Below are positions 10,691 through 22,340 of a stretch of DNA of 64,000 nt, in pieces. The stretch spans positions 80,261 to 144,260 of the forward strand of contig JAKUCV010004472.1 in assembly GCA_028386065.3 (NCBI GenBank). Reading direction: 5' to 3'. Numbering within the stretch: the first letter of the stretch is position 1; each line of letters begins with the position of its first letter. The notes under the pieces were generated by a model. The model was not told the DNA's origin. It saw nothing but the letters and a program-made list of their open reading frames with translations, and ran no database searches. This DNA comes from Turnera subulata. Lineage: Eukaryota > Streptophyta > Magnoliopsida > Malpighiales > Passifloraceae. A program made the translations under genes and the position numbers.

Positions 10691-12588
10691 ATGTTTGTTT
10701 AGGATGCGTTTGGTGTCATGACAGTTGATGTCTTGTCTTTTGCTGCAAAAATATGTGATAGTTTTGGTAGTGGAGAATGAGTTTTCTGAAAGTGTGTGTT
10801 ATGTCATTTCAAAATGTGATGGTCGGGGTAACGAAACTTGTTTTTGAAAAGGTTATGTGTCTATGTCAGTTGGGTGTGTAAGAAATGGCATCGGGGTATG
10901 GTTAAGTATTTTTGCTGGAGGGGTATAGGTTGTTGAGTCTTTTGGCTAATACCCGTCGAGTTAGAGTTTGGGGTTTGGTGAGAGGCGTTTGATTTATTTA
11001 TGTGCTATATATGTGCTACATATTGTGTTTTCACGTTTGCTTGATGTGTAGCTCGGGAAACTCATGGACAGTTTCATTGGCTCGGGGTAGTTGAGAATAA
11101 GGAACTAAAGGAAGTAAATAGATAGTTTTGTGGATTTAACAGAGTGTAAGTGATGGTGAATAAGTTTAATGATGGATTGGGATGGTTTGTATGGAAGTAG
11201 AATTGAGGTAAGGGAGAAAAAGTTCTTAAGAGGTTTTGTGGGTATAAAGAAGTAAGATTATAGTTTGTACGTCGTAATTTGGTATTAGTAAGGGAACGGT
11301 AGTAGAAAGTGTTGTGGAACCTAAGGATGAGCAAGGCATAATGGAATAGGATGTGATTTTCGACTTTTGGGTTTAGAGCTCGTAATAAAGTATGGTTGAT
11401 GATTTTTGTAGACTTTTAAGTGTTGTAGATAGTTGTAAGGAAGATGATGCCTATGAAAGATTTGGGTAATTAGCATATATTAGAGTAAAGTTGACACCCT
11501 AAATTACCTATAGAGATTGTCTTGATTATTTAGAGTTAGATTATGGAATGTTAAGTTCCCATGAAGTATGATGATCGACGTGGAGATGTGTGTGAAGTGC
11601 TACATCTTTTTGTGAGGTGTAAGCAGAGTCCCGCTGTGGAAGCAAGGTTAGTTTATTTGGGATGTAATTGGCACGCTACAGTGTTGTTGGTGCCCACTTG
11701 GCATGCTGCAGTGCTGTTGGTGCGCAGTTGGCATGCTGTAGTGCTGTTGGTGCCTAGTTGGTGCACTGCTGAGGCAATTGGTGTGCCAATTGGTACAATT
11801 GGTGTGCATTGGTGTGGGAGTAGTGAACTTTGTCGCTTAGTAGGGGAAGTTGGTCCCGTTGGCCGATTAGAATAAAAGTGCACCCACGACCGTACGAATA
11901 TCACGTTTTGTGGCTTGGTTGGGATAATTGGCCTTATTGGTCAATTGGTGCAGTTGTGTGTGGATAGTGCACCATAGTGAGGTGAATAAGACGCAGAAGC
12001 TATTAGTGGATGAGGGAATGAGTATATGGATTGTGGAAGCTCAATGAGAGATGTGTTATGAGAAGAGTTAAGTGGAGACTTATATGGTTACATTTGGAAG
12101 GCTAACGGTACATTGCAAAGTTTTGTTCACTTAGACAATGTGGCCACAACTTATAATGTTTTTGCAATTACTGTTTTGAAAATATTTTTAAAGGAATGAA
12201 TTAAGCAAGTTTGGCATTAGTGCCATTTAGCCTATCCATTTGTACCGTGGTCAGAAGTGAAAGACAGTTGAGAGAACTTTATTCTATAAGATTGCGATTG
12301 AGATGTCGAGGTATTTGAAATGGAATAGTGTAAAACTACAAGTGTAAGAGATATGAGAATTTGAGGCATCTAGTTAGGAGTTGAGGTAGAACTTGTGTAT
12401 AAATTTGGAGGTGTTTATATTGGATTGAGTTATAGTTGGGTGATCCACTAAAGATAGAGGTTGAAACAATTAAGGAATAATAGGTTGGCATATGAGCATA
12501 TCTAGGAACACGGTTGAAAGTTACATATAAAGATTGATGTTATCTTTGAGGATAGGGTTCCATCTGAATTTCGAGGACAAAATTCTAT
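10691..12588 (+). other. LARD internal region, no coding content recognised
   Basis: AT-rich, with no domain or motif I recognise in any frame. The longest open frame (11561-11875) is created by a 30-base minisatellite and does not look like a gene. This absence of gag and pol is what makes the element non-autonomous. Confidence 0.7.
11668..11757 (+). repeat. 30-bp minisatellite, three units
   Basis: Three head-to-tail 30-base units start TTGGCA(C/T)GCT at 11668, 11698 and 11728, followed by a decayed fourth copy at 11758. Confidence 0.85.
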
Positions 12589-12602
12589 GAAGGAGGGGAT
12601 GA
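12589..12602 (+). other. polypurine tract of LARD element
   Basis: GAAGGAGGGGATGA-type purine run immediately before the 3' LTR start at 12603, preceded by TTTCGAGGACAAAATT as in Tekay elements. It would prime plus-strand cDNA synthesis. Confidence 0.7.
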
Positions 12603-13311
12603 TGTGATACCCCAGGTACACCCTAGAATATAGAGAAGTATTTACATAATGAGAGTCGGGTGTTGCTTGTCCTTCAGGCACGTTCGTGTAGGTTGGATCG
12701 GGTATTCGAGAGAAAGTGGGTAATGTTAATAATGTTGGTGTACACAATAGTATGAGTTTAGACTCGGTTACATAAAATGGTGTCGGATTGACATGAGGCG
12801 GTTAACATAGGCTTGGCCTGGTGCACACAAATAGGTTCCTTGTGACGCATTGGCACGGTTGGCCTAGCTTGGTGTTCCGAGTGCTTAATTTGTCTTATCG
12901 GTCGATAAATGATGGGAAACATTAGGAATGTGATTATTTTGGTGTAATAGATTCACTAGAGGCACGATTGGCCAAGGGGATTATCAGTTGGGTCGATTTG
13001 GTGCGAAATAGTGCACAACAGGGGCAATGGTGTGCCCGTCGGTGCACAATTGGGCTCGATGAGGGTAAATAGGTAATTGGCCAAACCGACCAATCAGAAT
13101 GAGAGGTGTGGCTTGGGAATAAGCTGCTGGTAGTTTGGGTGTGCAAGCTAGCAAGTTGGTTGCCACAAACTAATTGGATGGGAAACAAGCATGAGGTGGC
13201 ACCAAGTTGGCAAGTGTGGCAAGTAGGTGCTTAGTCACCTACTTACCATCACTTAAGGGGTGAAACCAGGCACCTCTCACTCATTCTGATCAGAACCAAA
13301 TCGTGATAGGT

Positions 13312-13348
<37 letters not shown>

Positions 13349-14807
13349 GAGGGGAAAGGAGGAGAGGTGAGCCTAGGGGTTCTGCTCTCGGCCAGACAGA
13401 CCCCTGGCCACTAAAATGATGATTCTGGCCAAATAACTGTTTGGAATTGAGTGAAACTAAAACCAAAAGTTAGATAACTTCCATAGCGTTAATTGGGCAC
13501 CAGTTTGGTGGATTTTGGAGCTAAACTGAGAGAGTTATATGCTCTCCAACTTCACTGTTCTGCAGCAGACCTACTGCTAGACACCAAGTTGGTGTAGGAG
13601 CCATATTTGGAGCTAGAGAGCTTGTAATTGAGTGTTTTGGTGGATATGGAAAGATAGGAGGCAGGAAAACAACTTTGGTGTTGATGCCCAAGGCTGGTTC
13701 AGCTTGTATTTGCGTGTTTAACCTCAGTGAATTTTCTGCTGGCGCAGGGCAGATTCTACCCGAGTTACTCTAAGGTTGATTTGTGTGATTCAATTGTGTG
13801 TTTCTTGTTATGGTTGGTTGTGTTATATTTTAATGTGTAATTGCTTGTGTGTAACAGGTCAGTATGAACCCTAGATGCCCAAAGGTTGCAAAGTGAGGAA
13901 ATGAATGGCCTTGATGTGCCTAATGGTTTGGTAAGTGGGGTTGCATGTTTACGATGGTTAATGTCCTCAGTGGTGGCACCTATGGTGCGATATTGTGGTT
14001 ATGACGTGGCTTATAAGACGAGCTCAGTGGTCGGGCTGTGCATTTCATGCATATCATGTGCATCATGGCATTTACATAAGATTGTGGTTATTGATGAGGA
14101 ATGAGGGATCATGCAGTACCACATGGCTGCCTGGTCAATATGAGACTGTGGTGGTGTTGTACTAGGTGCCGTGTGTGGTTGTGGTAGCCAATCGGTTATG
14201 TCTCATACATGGGGCTGTGGGCTAAGGAGTAACATTGTTGGCAAGGCTACCGGACCATGTAGGTAGGCTTAGTACAACTTCACAATAGCTTACCCGTGGG
14301 CTGATCATGGTGGCATGTGGGGAGTGCGTTTGGATGTTATTTTCCACTTATGTTGGTATCATTGCTATTGCTTGTATGTCACTCTACATACTCAGTTTAT
14401 ACTGACCCCCCTGTTTCCTCCCCTTGTCTTACAGGTGCGAGATTGAGAGCACGGGCAGTAGGTCGATGGGTATAGCCGAGTCGGTTCCAATTAATTTTGA
14501 TATTGTATATATTTGTACATGGTGGTTATGTCCATGTATAGCAAGTGCTAGTCCCCCTTTGTAGCAATAGTCTTATACCATTAGTGGAGTTGTGTTTGTA
14601 AATGGGTTTTAATACTTTTCGTTATCTTTGCTGCCTTTGCATTTGTTTTTTGGTATGCTTCCATTGACGCTGCGCATATGAGGTTAGTAACCCGCGAAGC
14701 AGAGGCAGCGAGCTTCTGGCTGAGTTGACTAAAGGCCTTTGGGTGTCTTGTGGCACATGGTGGGTGCGCAAGGTACTTGGCCGGTTGCACTTAGCAGGGG
14801 CGTGACA
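12603..14807 (+). repeat. 3' LTR of LARD element
   Basis: Aligns to 8372-10674 and ends CGTGACA followed by CATGC. It carries an expanded GA microsatellite at 13312-13336 that is short in the 5' LTR. Confidence 0.92.
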
Positions 14808-15113
14808 CATGCTCTGCGGGATACTGATGCCAATGACACTACTCTTATAAAAATTGATGCTCAAACCGAATAGAGCCTTAAAAACTCTCAAGCATCGCTT
14901 TAAATTCATAAGAGCATCAGAGTCCGCAGGGGAAAAGAGGATGGTGTCGTCGGCGCACTAAAGTATGGATGCTGGGATGTTGTGTATTGACACCTCTTTG
15001 ATCATATATAGCGAGATAGCCTTGGAGAGGATTGTGGGGAGCCCTTCAGCAACAATATTAAAAAGAAAGTGGAGAGAGGGTCGCCCTATTTGAGTCCACA
15101 GCCCATGATGAAT
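14808..15113 (-). pseudogene. LINE-A ORF2 middle: RT catalytic C-A-D-D
   Basis: This 306-base island between two LTR elements encodes, read from 15113 down, the RT stretch from C-G-L-K through C-A-D-D-T-I-L-F (near 14950) and N-L-K-R-C-L-R-V-F to I-P-Q-S-M at the CATGC duplication. C-A-D-D is the variant of the Y/F-A-D-D metal-binding site. A TAG stop sits just before it. Its ends match the flanks at 29973 and 8371, showing it is an exile of the same LINE. Confidence 0.9.
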
Positions 15114-17765
15114 TGATGTGTGTCGTATTTACTATCACAGATTTATCCTGCAAGCACACAGTACCTCGTATTTTTCCCTCCGCCTCGGGCTGTCGGCCAT
15201 CATTTAGATTTGTCGACAAGGAAATGTGCAAATGGTAGCTCGACTGAAAGGTTGATCACTGCTCGATTGAAAGTGTTGCTCGCTCTGTTTTATAATAAAC
15301 TAAGTCAAGGTAGTTGTAGTACTCTATCAAGATCGTATCCACAAGGACTGGGATGAGTCTGTTACTCCTTACCTAAGACAAATTAGGATTGAAAAATTTA
15401 AACAAAAACGAATTATAGGGGAAGTGCCAATCGGAAATTAAATTAAGCAAGAGAATAAAAAGTAATACCAAGCTGCTACTAGAGGGACATGAGAAGGAGG
15501 AGGAGGGATGTGGAGTTAGGGATTTTGAGAGGTATTCGTCAGAGTTAGGATTTTGAGAGGAAATTTTTATTTGGGTACAGGAGAGGGGAATTGATTTTTT
15601 AGAGGGGAATTTTCGTGGTCTAATTGCTGAGAGAGGGAAACAAATATCGTGATCCAATTTTTTTTTTTAAAAAAAACAAGTTAGGATGATTAAACCCCCG
15701 CAAAACAATCAACAATCGCCGTAATTTAAATGATTTTATGAGGGTTACATCAGCCGCCACAATTTGACACAGATAGCGAGGGTTTAATTCTACCGCCACA
15801 AAGAAACCGCCATAATGTAAGCACTTTTTTGTAGTGCAATCGGAAATTAAATTAAGCAAGAGAATAAAAAGTAATAGCAATGTTGAAGTAGGTAGGGATC
15901 AGAATTGATGAAATCTTAGGTATCCAAGGATTCACATGTCTTGTCTTTTTGCCCTAAATTGCTCAACAGCTTCATCACAGGCTGGGCCTGTGTGACGCCC
16001 TGTGTTTAATAAGATGTCTTGAAGAGGCTCCCAACCTAATGTACTACCAACGCCTTTCGATCTTATTGATAGTTCCCTAAACTTCCGTCCACCCCCTATC
16101 ATTAGAGTAGACGTCCACTTAGAGGTGAAGTTCGGCGTTGGTGCTAATTACCCACATTCTCTCCCTATCTTCTTTCGAACGGCTAGGGAGTGAAGGCTGA
16201 CTATTGTTGGTCAAGCTCACTTGGCTTCTCCTTTCAGTCCATCACCAAGCTGCTACTAGATTAAAGAAAGACTACTCAATAATAAATCAAGAATCAGATT
16301 AAAAGTGGCGTCATTTTCTTGACTGTGCTGCAACAGTCTAAGACAATGCTGAGCCTGTGGCTAAGCCTGTCAAGAACACGAAGTCAATTACACAGATTAG
16401 TTCTTGCAGGCGCTCTCAACCTATACTGAACCCATTTGTTTTCACTCACAGGTCCCTCCCAAGATTCTCACTCATCCTAATGCTTTTGCATCGGTCAAAC
16501 CAAGCGGATTAAGAATGGGTGTTGAGGCTAATTCCTCAATTAGTTCCTAATTTCTTTCAAAATTAAGAGCCAAGGGTTGGCTGTTGTTGTTCCAACAACT
16601 ATGGTTTCTCCTTTCGGTCCTTCACCTAGCTACCTATAATCATGTGTGGGTTTGATAAAGACCCAAACATGGAGCAAGCTTGCAACAACCAAACAAGAAA
16701 ATCGGGCTAAGAACATAAGAAGAGCAATTTATTGCACTTAGAACAGAAACATGTTTCACCCCTTCAACCTAAGAGGGGTTGTTTAGTTCAAAATCAAGGT
16801 TACAAAATCAATGGGGATAAAGGTTGGCACAAGAACTGGAACAAATCTAGAGGTTAGGGACAACACGATTTTTGCCCAAAAAAGGCTCCAGAATCGTGTT
16901 TTCCTTTTGAACCCTTTGTTCCAAAGCTTCTCCAGAGTTGCATGTTAGATCGAGGGTTCAGTTCGATCCCCTGTTCTTCCTTTCTTCTTCTCTTTAATAG
17001 GTGCAGATTCTTCTCTTCTTTCTTCTCCCATGTGGTGGGATGCATGGCAGTTGGGCAAGTTGAGTTTCAGTTGCCCATCTTGCTCCTCGAGATAAGGCAC
17101 CATGGGAGGTGTGCCGAACGGGTGAAATCTGCAAATCTGCAGATTTTAGAAGACTTAGGGGGAGGATAATAGTTCTTTAATTGTTAAATTCCTTGGGTGT
17201 AATGATTATCCCTCTTTCCCATGCTTAAAGTCTTCTGAAACGCTCAGATCATGATTGTAGAGTTGAAGGATTTGCAAGTGGTGAAGCTCTACAAGTGGCT
17301 GAGTTGAATATTGTTTTCTTCGCGTTTCTGGTCATCTGCAAATTGTACAGGCTCTGGGCCTGTGCTTGAGGCTGTGTGCAATTTCTTTCTATTTTTTTGT
17401 GCAATTTAATTCGGCTCTTTTTGGGATTGATGTAGTGGCGTGATGGCTTCGTGGACAAAGGCAAAGGCGGTGAAATCCAATGGATAACTTGTGATTGGAG
17501 GGGGAATTTGTGGTTTTTTACTGATTCTGTAATGAACAACAGGCTCGGAACAGGCCCACGCTGTGCCAGAGGCTGTTTCTTCGATTTCCACAACAAAATC
17601 TCCAAAATTTTTCCAAATGCACCTGGAATCACTAATCATATAGCAAGGGGTGGTATTTAAGGGAATATGACGAAATAATGCAAAGTAACGCATATAATCA
17701 TGATAAATTGAGAGTAAAATACTTCTAAAATCATGCCTAAAACTATGAATATTTCATGTGCGTCA
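15114..17765 (-). repeat. 3' LTR of Athila-like element, with insertions
   Basis: It matches 27886-29972 throughout but is 565 bases longer. Two inserted blocks account for this: 15162-15308 (147 bases, unrecognised) and about 15468-15837 (see separate entry). The first 48 shared bases differ at 4 sites. Confidence 0.9.
15429..15876. other. insertion in LTR with CACTA-like end and filler DNA
   Basis: A 39-base LTR stretch is present twice (15429-15467 and 15838-15876) and brackets about 370 foreign bases. The insert ends in TTTTTTGTAGTG (15825-15836), the complement of a CACTA-type terminus, preceded by several CCGCC-containing repeats like CACTA subterminal motifs. Its left end (15468-15483) copies LTR bases 16245-16260 exactly. 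No left terminus is seen, so it is a fragment joined during repair, not a clean transposon insertion. Confidence 0.65.
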
Positions 17766-17785
17766 AAATACCTCAAACTGAATAT
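17766..17785 (-). other. polypurine tract of Athila-like element
   Basis: On the minus strand the sequence CAGTTTGAGGTATTTT runs straight into the LTR start. Two further near copies lie at 19142-19156 and 19286-19303. Confidence 0.65.
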
Positions 17786-19329
17786 TTTGCTTGTCCTCAA
17801 GCAAACGGAAGAGAAAAGAAGACATGAATTTGCAAGAAAGTAAAGACAATTTCAAAGTATCAAATTTTCACTAGGTTTCTCCCTTGTGATGTCCCAATTA
17901 GGCATCATCTTATTTTTCTTCAAAAATGCATTTGATTCCAACCAAACTCCTTGTCCGTAGTTTTTGTGTTTAAAATCATAAGAATAATTTTTGCAACTGG
18001 CCTCCATTCCTTCTGTCAATCGAGAGATTTAGTTAAAGATTGAAAAGTGAAAAATAATACCTCATATGCAGGCCCATTACCTCTTGTCTCCACTAATGTG
18101 CATAAGTCATCAAGCTAGGATCACTAGGACTTTATCCGTGTTGTATTGAGGCTGGGTGAGGGTTGTCAAAGGAAGATAGATAATTTTTGCAAAGGTCGAA
18201 GGCTTGTGAACTCGATTCTTTTGTTTTTGTTCATGAACAGCAAGAGACAGTGTAGAGGCTCTTTGATTTTGTATTTTCTGCGGTCAAATGCTATTTAGTA
18301 ACTGTGTCCCAATACTTCAGTCATTCTTGATGTAACCACTGACTCCAACAGATGGATTGGATTTGTGTTTCCTGGTGGAGTATGATTTTCCAGATGTTGC
18401 CCTTGTCCTTCCTCCCTTTCTTTATTTTTGTTTTTTCTTTTCTTTTTTTTCTACTTCCCATATGTTTTTCATTTTCATTTTTTTTTCAAGGGGAGGATGG
18501 AGTTCGTGCATCTGGTGGCATTCTGATTTTTGCACTGGCTGAGTATGGGTCATCTCTTTTCCTAATCTTGATCGAATCTTGCTCACAGGCTCATCGATGG
18601 GGTGAGGCTGTTTGAAGGAATTTGTGCCCTTAGACACTGATAGCCCCTGCTTATGGCTGCAAATGGTTGAGGGTGGACTGTACAGGGTAATTGAATAAAA
18701 TGAGGGCCATCTTAATTGGCTCAAAGGGGTTGCAAGGGTTTGATGAGTGGGATGTGGGATGGTGTAGTCTGTAGGTGTGCAAAAAAAAAGGCCTAGATCC
18801 TTTCCTTGCTTGTAGACTTTGCTTAAGTTTTCGCTTTGACATAGGTAAGGGCCTGTTCTAAGGTAAACAGACTGAGCCTGTTTGTTCAGAAAAATTCCTT
18901 AACGTGGTCCTTCTTTCGACAGAGCTCTTGGAATGCAGTTGCTTGATTATTCCTGTTCTGCTTGTTTTGGGAAAATAAAAAACAAGTCATAAGAATAGGG
19001 TCTTGAGCAGAATTTGAATGGAACGAGAGAGAGTGCATAAATATAAGGACAGACTCACAGTGGGAGAAACAAAGTGAAAATAGATAAAAATTAAAATTGT
19101 ATTACAAGAACACTAGAAAGTAAATAGCGTAATTGCACCCTAAAATACCCCAAACTAAAAAACTTGCAGTGTCCTCACTGCAGAAACAAAACAAAGCAGG
19201 GTGCAATAACATCAAGGCCACATAAACAAAAGAAACACACTTCCGAAAATGAAAAATAAAGGTTCTAATCTAAGATACATGGAACAAAAATACCCCAAAC
19301 TGAAAGTCAAGCTATGTGTAGTGGGGTTG
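17786..19329 (-). other. Athila 3' non-coding region
   Basis: About 1.5 kb between the env-position ORF and the 3' LTR. It has no recognisable coding content. It holds two extra PPT-like motifs near its proximal end and several ACAGGCT/AGCCTGT motifs. Confidence 0.6.
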
Positions 19330-21545
19330 AGTTATCCTAGACTAGGTTATAATGTGCTATAGGATCGGGGGAAAGTAAGTTCCTGGGCCTTTTCTTCCCG
19401 GATGGTGGCTGAGGTGGTGTTGGCGGTGCCCTAGTCAGTGCCCTTGCCATGTTGAGGAGGTTGGTGAGGGTTTCAGTTAATTGGACTTGCTGGCTCGTGT
19501 ATTGGTTATGGAATTCTCGCTTGACACGGGCCTATATCTCCCCATTCCTCCTCAGTTCTGTGATGCCCGAGTGATGCTGGTACGCATTTCTCCCATTGTG
19601 CCTGTGAGGCGTATCTCTTGGGCAGAAATGCTCTTTTGGAGGCGCTTCTGACGTTCCCCTTGAGCATTGAGTGTCTCTTGTAGGCGGTTTTGGTTCTGGA
19701 GGATTGGAATGATCTCTTGACCAATCCAATCCTGCATTTGCTCTAGAATATCCAAAAATTGGTCCCGGGTAACAGCCTGGGCCTGTGCCTGAGGCTGTGG
19801 GGTTGCTGGAGGTGCTCCTTCTAGCTGCTGCGGGCCCTGGTTGTCCTTGGCCTGTGCCTGAGGCTGTGCCTCAGCCTGTGTTGCATTTATTCCTATTGTC
19901 TATTCCTTAGGCAGTTCTGCTGCATTTTCTTCCTCAGCCTGTTCCTCAAGCTGTGGGGCGGGAAGGTTGAGGCAGTTCAGAATGGTGTCGTCAATCCAAA
20001 CCGTTCCTTCAACTTCCTGGAATTGATTGAGAGGGATGCCAAAGTGCCGTGCTAATGTTGTGATTATTCCCGCACCTGGAAGGTACTGTGCCTGACGTTA
20101 TGTGTAGAATCGGCACAGAATAAAACAACCTGTGTTGAGGGGCTGTATGTGAACCATGCAGTAGAGGTTGAAAAGCTCCTCGGTTTTCACTGTCAGGCGA
20201 CTTTGGTTCCTATCATATATGTTGTGCGCCAGGAAGTTTTGGATGACTCGGAGGCTGCGACGGTGGAAAGATGTAGCACTGCTGGAGGAGGAACTATATT
20301 CTAGTGTGTTTGAAATCTCCCTTCAGAATGTCTTGGTGTCAAAGTTTCCAGGCCTTTCCTGGTGTCCCTCATTTCTTAGCCCAAAAAATGGCGTTGAACT
20401 GGGCAACTGTGAGAACTCGGTTCTCGTTGCCCAGCCTGATTCGTGCAATGTCATCCTGTCGTGGTGTGGGTTGCTGATAGGAGAGGGAAGAGAAGAACTC
20501 GCGGGTGAGGTCCTCGTAAGTGTTCTCTCCAGTGTGGCAAAGTTCAACCATCCAAGTGGTTGAAGCAACTGCCTGATGCTGTTGTAGAGGTCGATGTGCC
20601 GAAGTGCGTTCATGTCGAGCCATCTACTTACAAGCACAATCTGAGATTGTGCCCGTATCCATGCCCTTCGGTGGTCGGCATTCACTGCTCAGAAAATGAA
20701 TGGTTGGATGTCGGCCTCTTGTTCGGCCTGTACATCTTCCTGTCGCCTTGCTATTACCTCCTCGCCTTCCCTCTGTTCCTCTTCTTCTTCCTCCACTCTA
20801 GGGGGTGGGGTGCTGGGTTTCCGAGGGCGATCCTGGTTTCGTTTGGATCGTTCCTCGTTATTTGCTGGTTTGTGGGTGTGTGTTGATGGGTTGGCCGCGG
20901 CGGCAGTTTTTATTTAGACGTGGCGGAGCGGGTGCGAGGGCGTTTGGTGGGGCGGGTTGGGGTGGTTGTTGTGGGGGCGGCGGTGGATGATTCTAGATTT
21001 GGGTCCACCGTCATGTCTATTATCTCGGATTCGTAGACGGCAGTGCGTTTTTTGGGTCGCACTTCAGTGGGGTGTTGGTTTCGATTTCTGGTGGGGGATC
21101 GAGGTTTAGGTCAATCCCGCCACCTGGGCTTGTCAGTGGGGTACTAGGGCGGCGGGTGTAATGGGCGAGTGGGGTGTTGTGTATGGTGGAGGTGGTTGTT
21201 TGAGGGGTGTCGGGTATGATGTTCATGGGTTCTGTGGGTGGTGCAGGCAGGGCAAGAAGGGGTGGGGGTTGGGCATTTTGTGGTGGGTAAAGGCGAGCGA
21301 AATCACTAATGACGATGAGGAGGGGAGGTTAGTCTGGGTGTAGTTGGGGTGTGGGGGTGGCGGGGAGGGGTTGCAAGGTGGTGGATTGATGGGTAGGTTT
21401 CGTTGGATGGTTTGGAATAGGGGACGGGTGATGGTGAAGGTGCCTGTGGGGTTGAGGGTTGGGGGGTTAGGGTGAGGTTGGGTTGAGGAAGAAGGAGGGG
21501 TTGTGGGTGGGGTGTTTTTTGCCGCCGGTAATTATGGTGAAGGGA
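19330..21545 (-). pseudogene. Athila env-position ORF (ATHILA ORF-type), decayed
   Basis: Downstream of integrase, the minus strand carries traces of one long protein. A proline/threonine-rich start lies at about 21545-21020 (P-P-P-E-I-E-T-N-T-P). An acidic segment at 20860-20740 reads E-E-E-E-E-Q-R-E-G. A conserved core at 20690-20369 includes W-L-D-M-N-A-L-R-H and G-N-E-N-R-V-L-T-V-A-Q-F-N. A glutamine-rich coiled-coil-like tail at 19755-19500 reads Q-N-Q-N-R-L-Q-E-T-L-N. Frames change at least three times and stops are frequent. In Athila elements this position holds an ORF of uncertain function that is sometimes called env-like. I see no signal peptide or clear membrane span, so I do not claim an envelope function. 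Confidence 0.6.
21346..21370 (+). other. potential G-quadruplex
   Basis: Four G-runs of 4, 5, 4 and 4 separated by TGT, TGGC and A. A second candidate is at 21448-21472 (runs 4, 3, 6, 3). The surrounding 20800-21550 stretch is strongly G-rich on the plus strand, which is the antisense of the proline-rich Athila ORF. Confidence 0.6.
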
Positions 21546-22340
21546 GGAATTTTGTTAGGTTAGGGTTTGCAGCAAAGGGGGAGGCGAGAGGAAGGAGATG
21601 AAGTGAAAAGGGTAAGAGCAGGGGTTTTCTTTTTAAAGCCAATGAATAGTTGCAACAATTGGTGAAGCTGTGGAAAAATAAAGAGTTATGTCTGTTGGGT
21701 AATGACTATTGCCGCCCATTCATAAATATGTGTGCCCCCCCTTTTCAGAGTTTGCGTTGTGTCTATTTGCATGAATGACACGTGGGTGAGGGGGGTATAA
21801 TTGTGTTGCGCAGATTTTATGGCGTGTGAGACAAATTTTTCTTGTTCCTCTTTTTGCGCTGGGAACTATAGCCGAAACAAGATGAGCCTGTTTGTGACTA
21901 CAAGGCCACAGGCTGTTCCTAGGTAGAGACATTGTTTACAAGGAAAATTTTTTTTCCTATATTCAGCAAGACTCTAACCCCAGCGTTTTGTTCGAGACCT
22001 CCCTGTCATTAATTGTCCCCTAAGTACAAGAAATTGTCTCAATGAGTTGTTAGATTAGTGTGGAAGTTTGACACAGGCTCAACCTGTGATGAGGTTGCGC
22101 TGAGCCTGTTGAAGCTGGCTATTTAAAAGGGTATAGAGGAACTTGCCTGACGAATTTCTGACTTGATGATTCCTTTCCTCAAATTTGCAGCACCTAATAA
22201 AAACAAAAGAAAAGACACAAAGGAAAAACAAAATAAAATGAAAGAAAGAAAGGTAAAGAAAGTCTTGAAAATTACCATACTTGAGGATTTCCCAAGTGGT
22301 GCTTCTTTTACGTCATTTAGCTGGACACCTCCCCATTTTG
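21546..22340 (-). other. Athila spacer between pol and extra ORF
   Basis: About 0.8 kb with no coding content recognised. It contains several ACAGGCT-type motifs (for example 21880-21912 and 22074-22110) and an A-rich stretch at 22196-22262. Confidence 0.55.

Larger units (their letters stand above)
8372..14807 (+). mobile_element. LARD-like non-autonomous LTR retrotransposon
   Basis: Two long LTRs (8372-10674 and 12603-14807) flank a 1.9-kb internal region with a primer-binding site but no recognisable gag or pol. The element starts TGTG, ends GACA and has perfect CATGC target duplications. The first 100 bases of the LTRs differ at 4 sites. The primer site and the sequence before the 3' LTR (TTTCGAGGACAAAATT, then a purine tract) closely match those of the Tekay element downstream, so it is probably mobilised by Tekay-type proteins. 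Total length is 6.4 kb. Confidence 0.92.

Noticed and set aside
16942..17169. Hydrophobic plus-strand open frame in the Athila LTR, repeated at 29154-29354
   Set aside because: Lies wholly inside the LTR on the antisense strand of the element; pyrimidine-rich DNA makes Leu/Phe/Ser codons.
18352..18615. Hydrophobic open frame that might look like a membrane protein
   Set aside because: Result of a T-rich stretch in the Athila 3' non-coding region, antisense to the element, with no other support.
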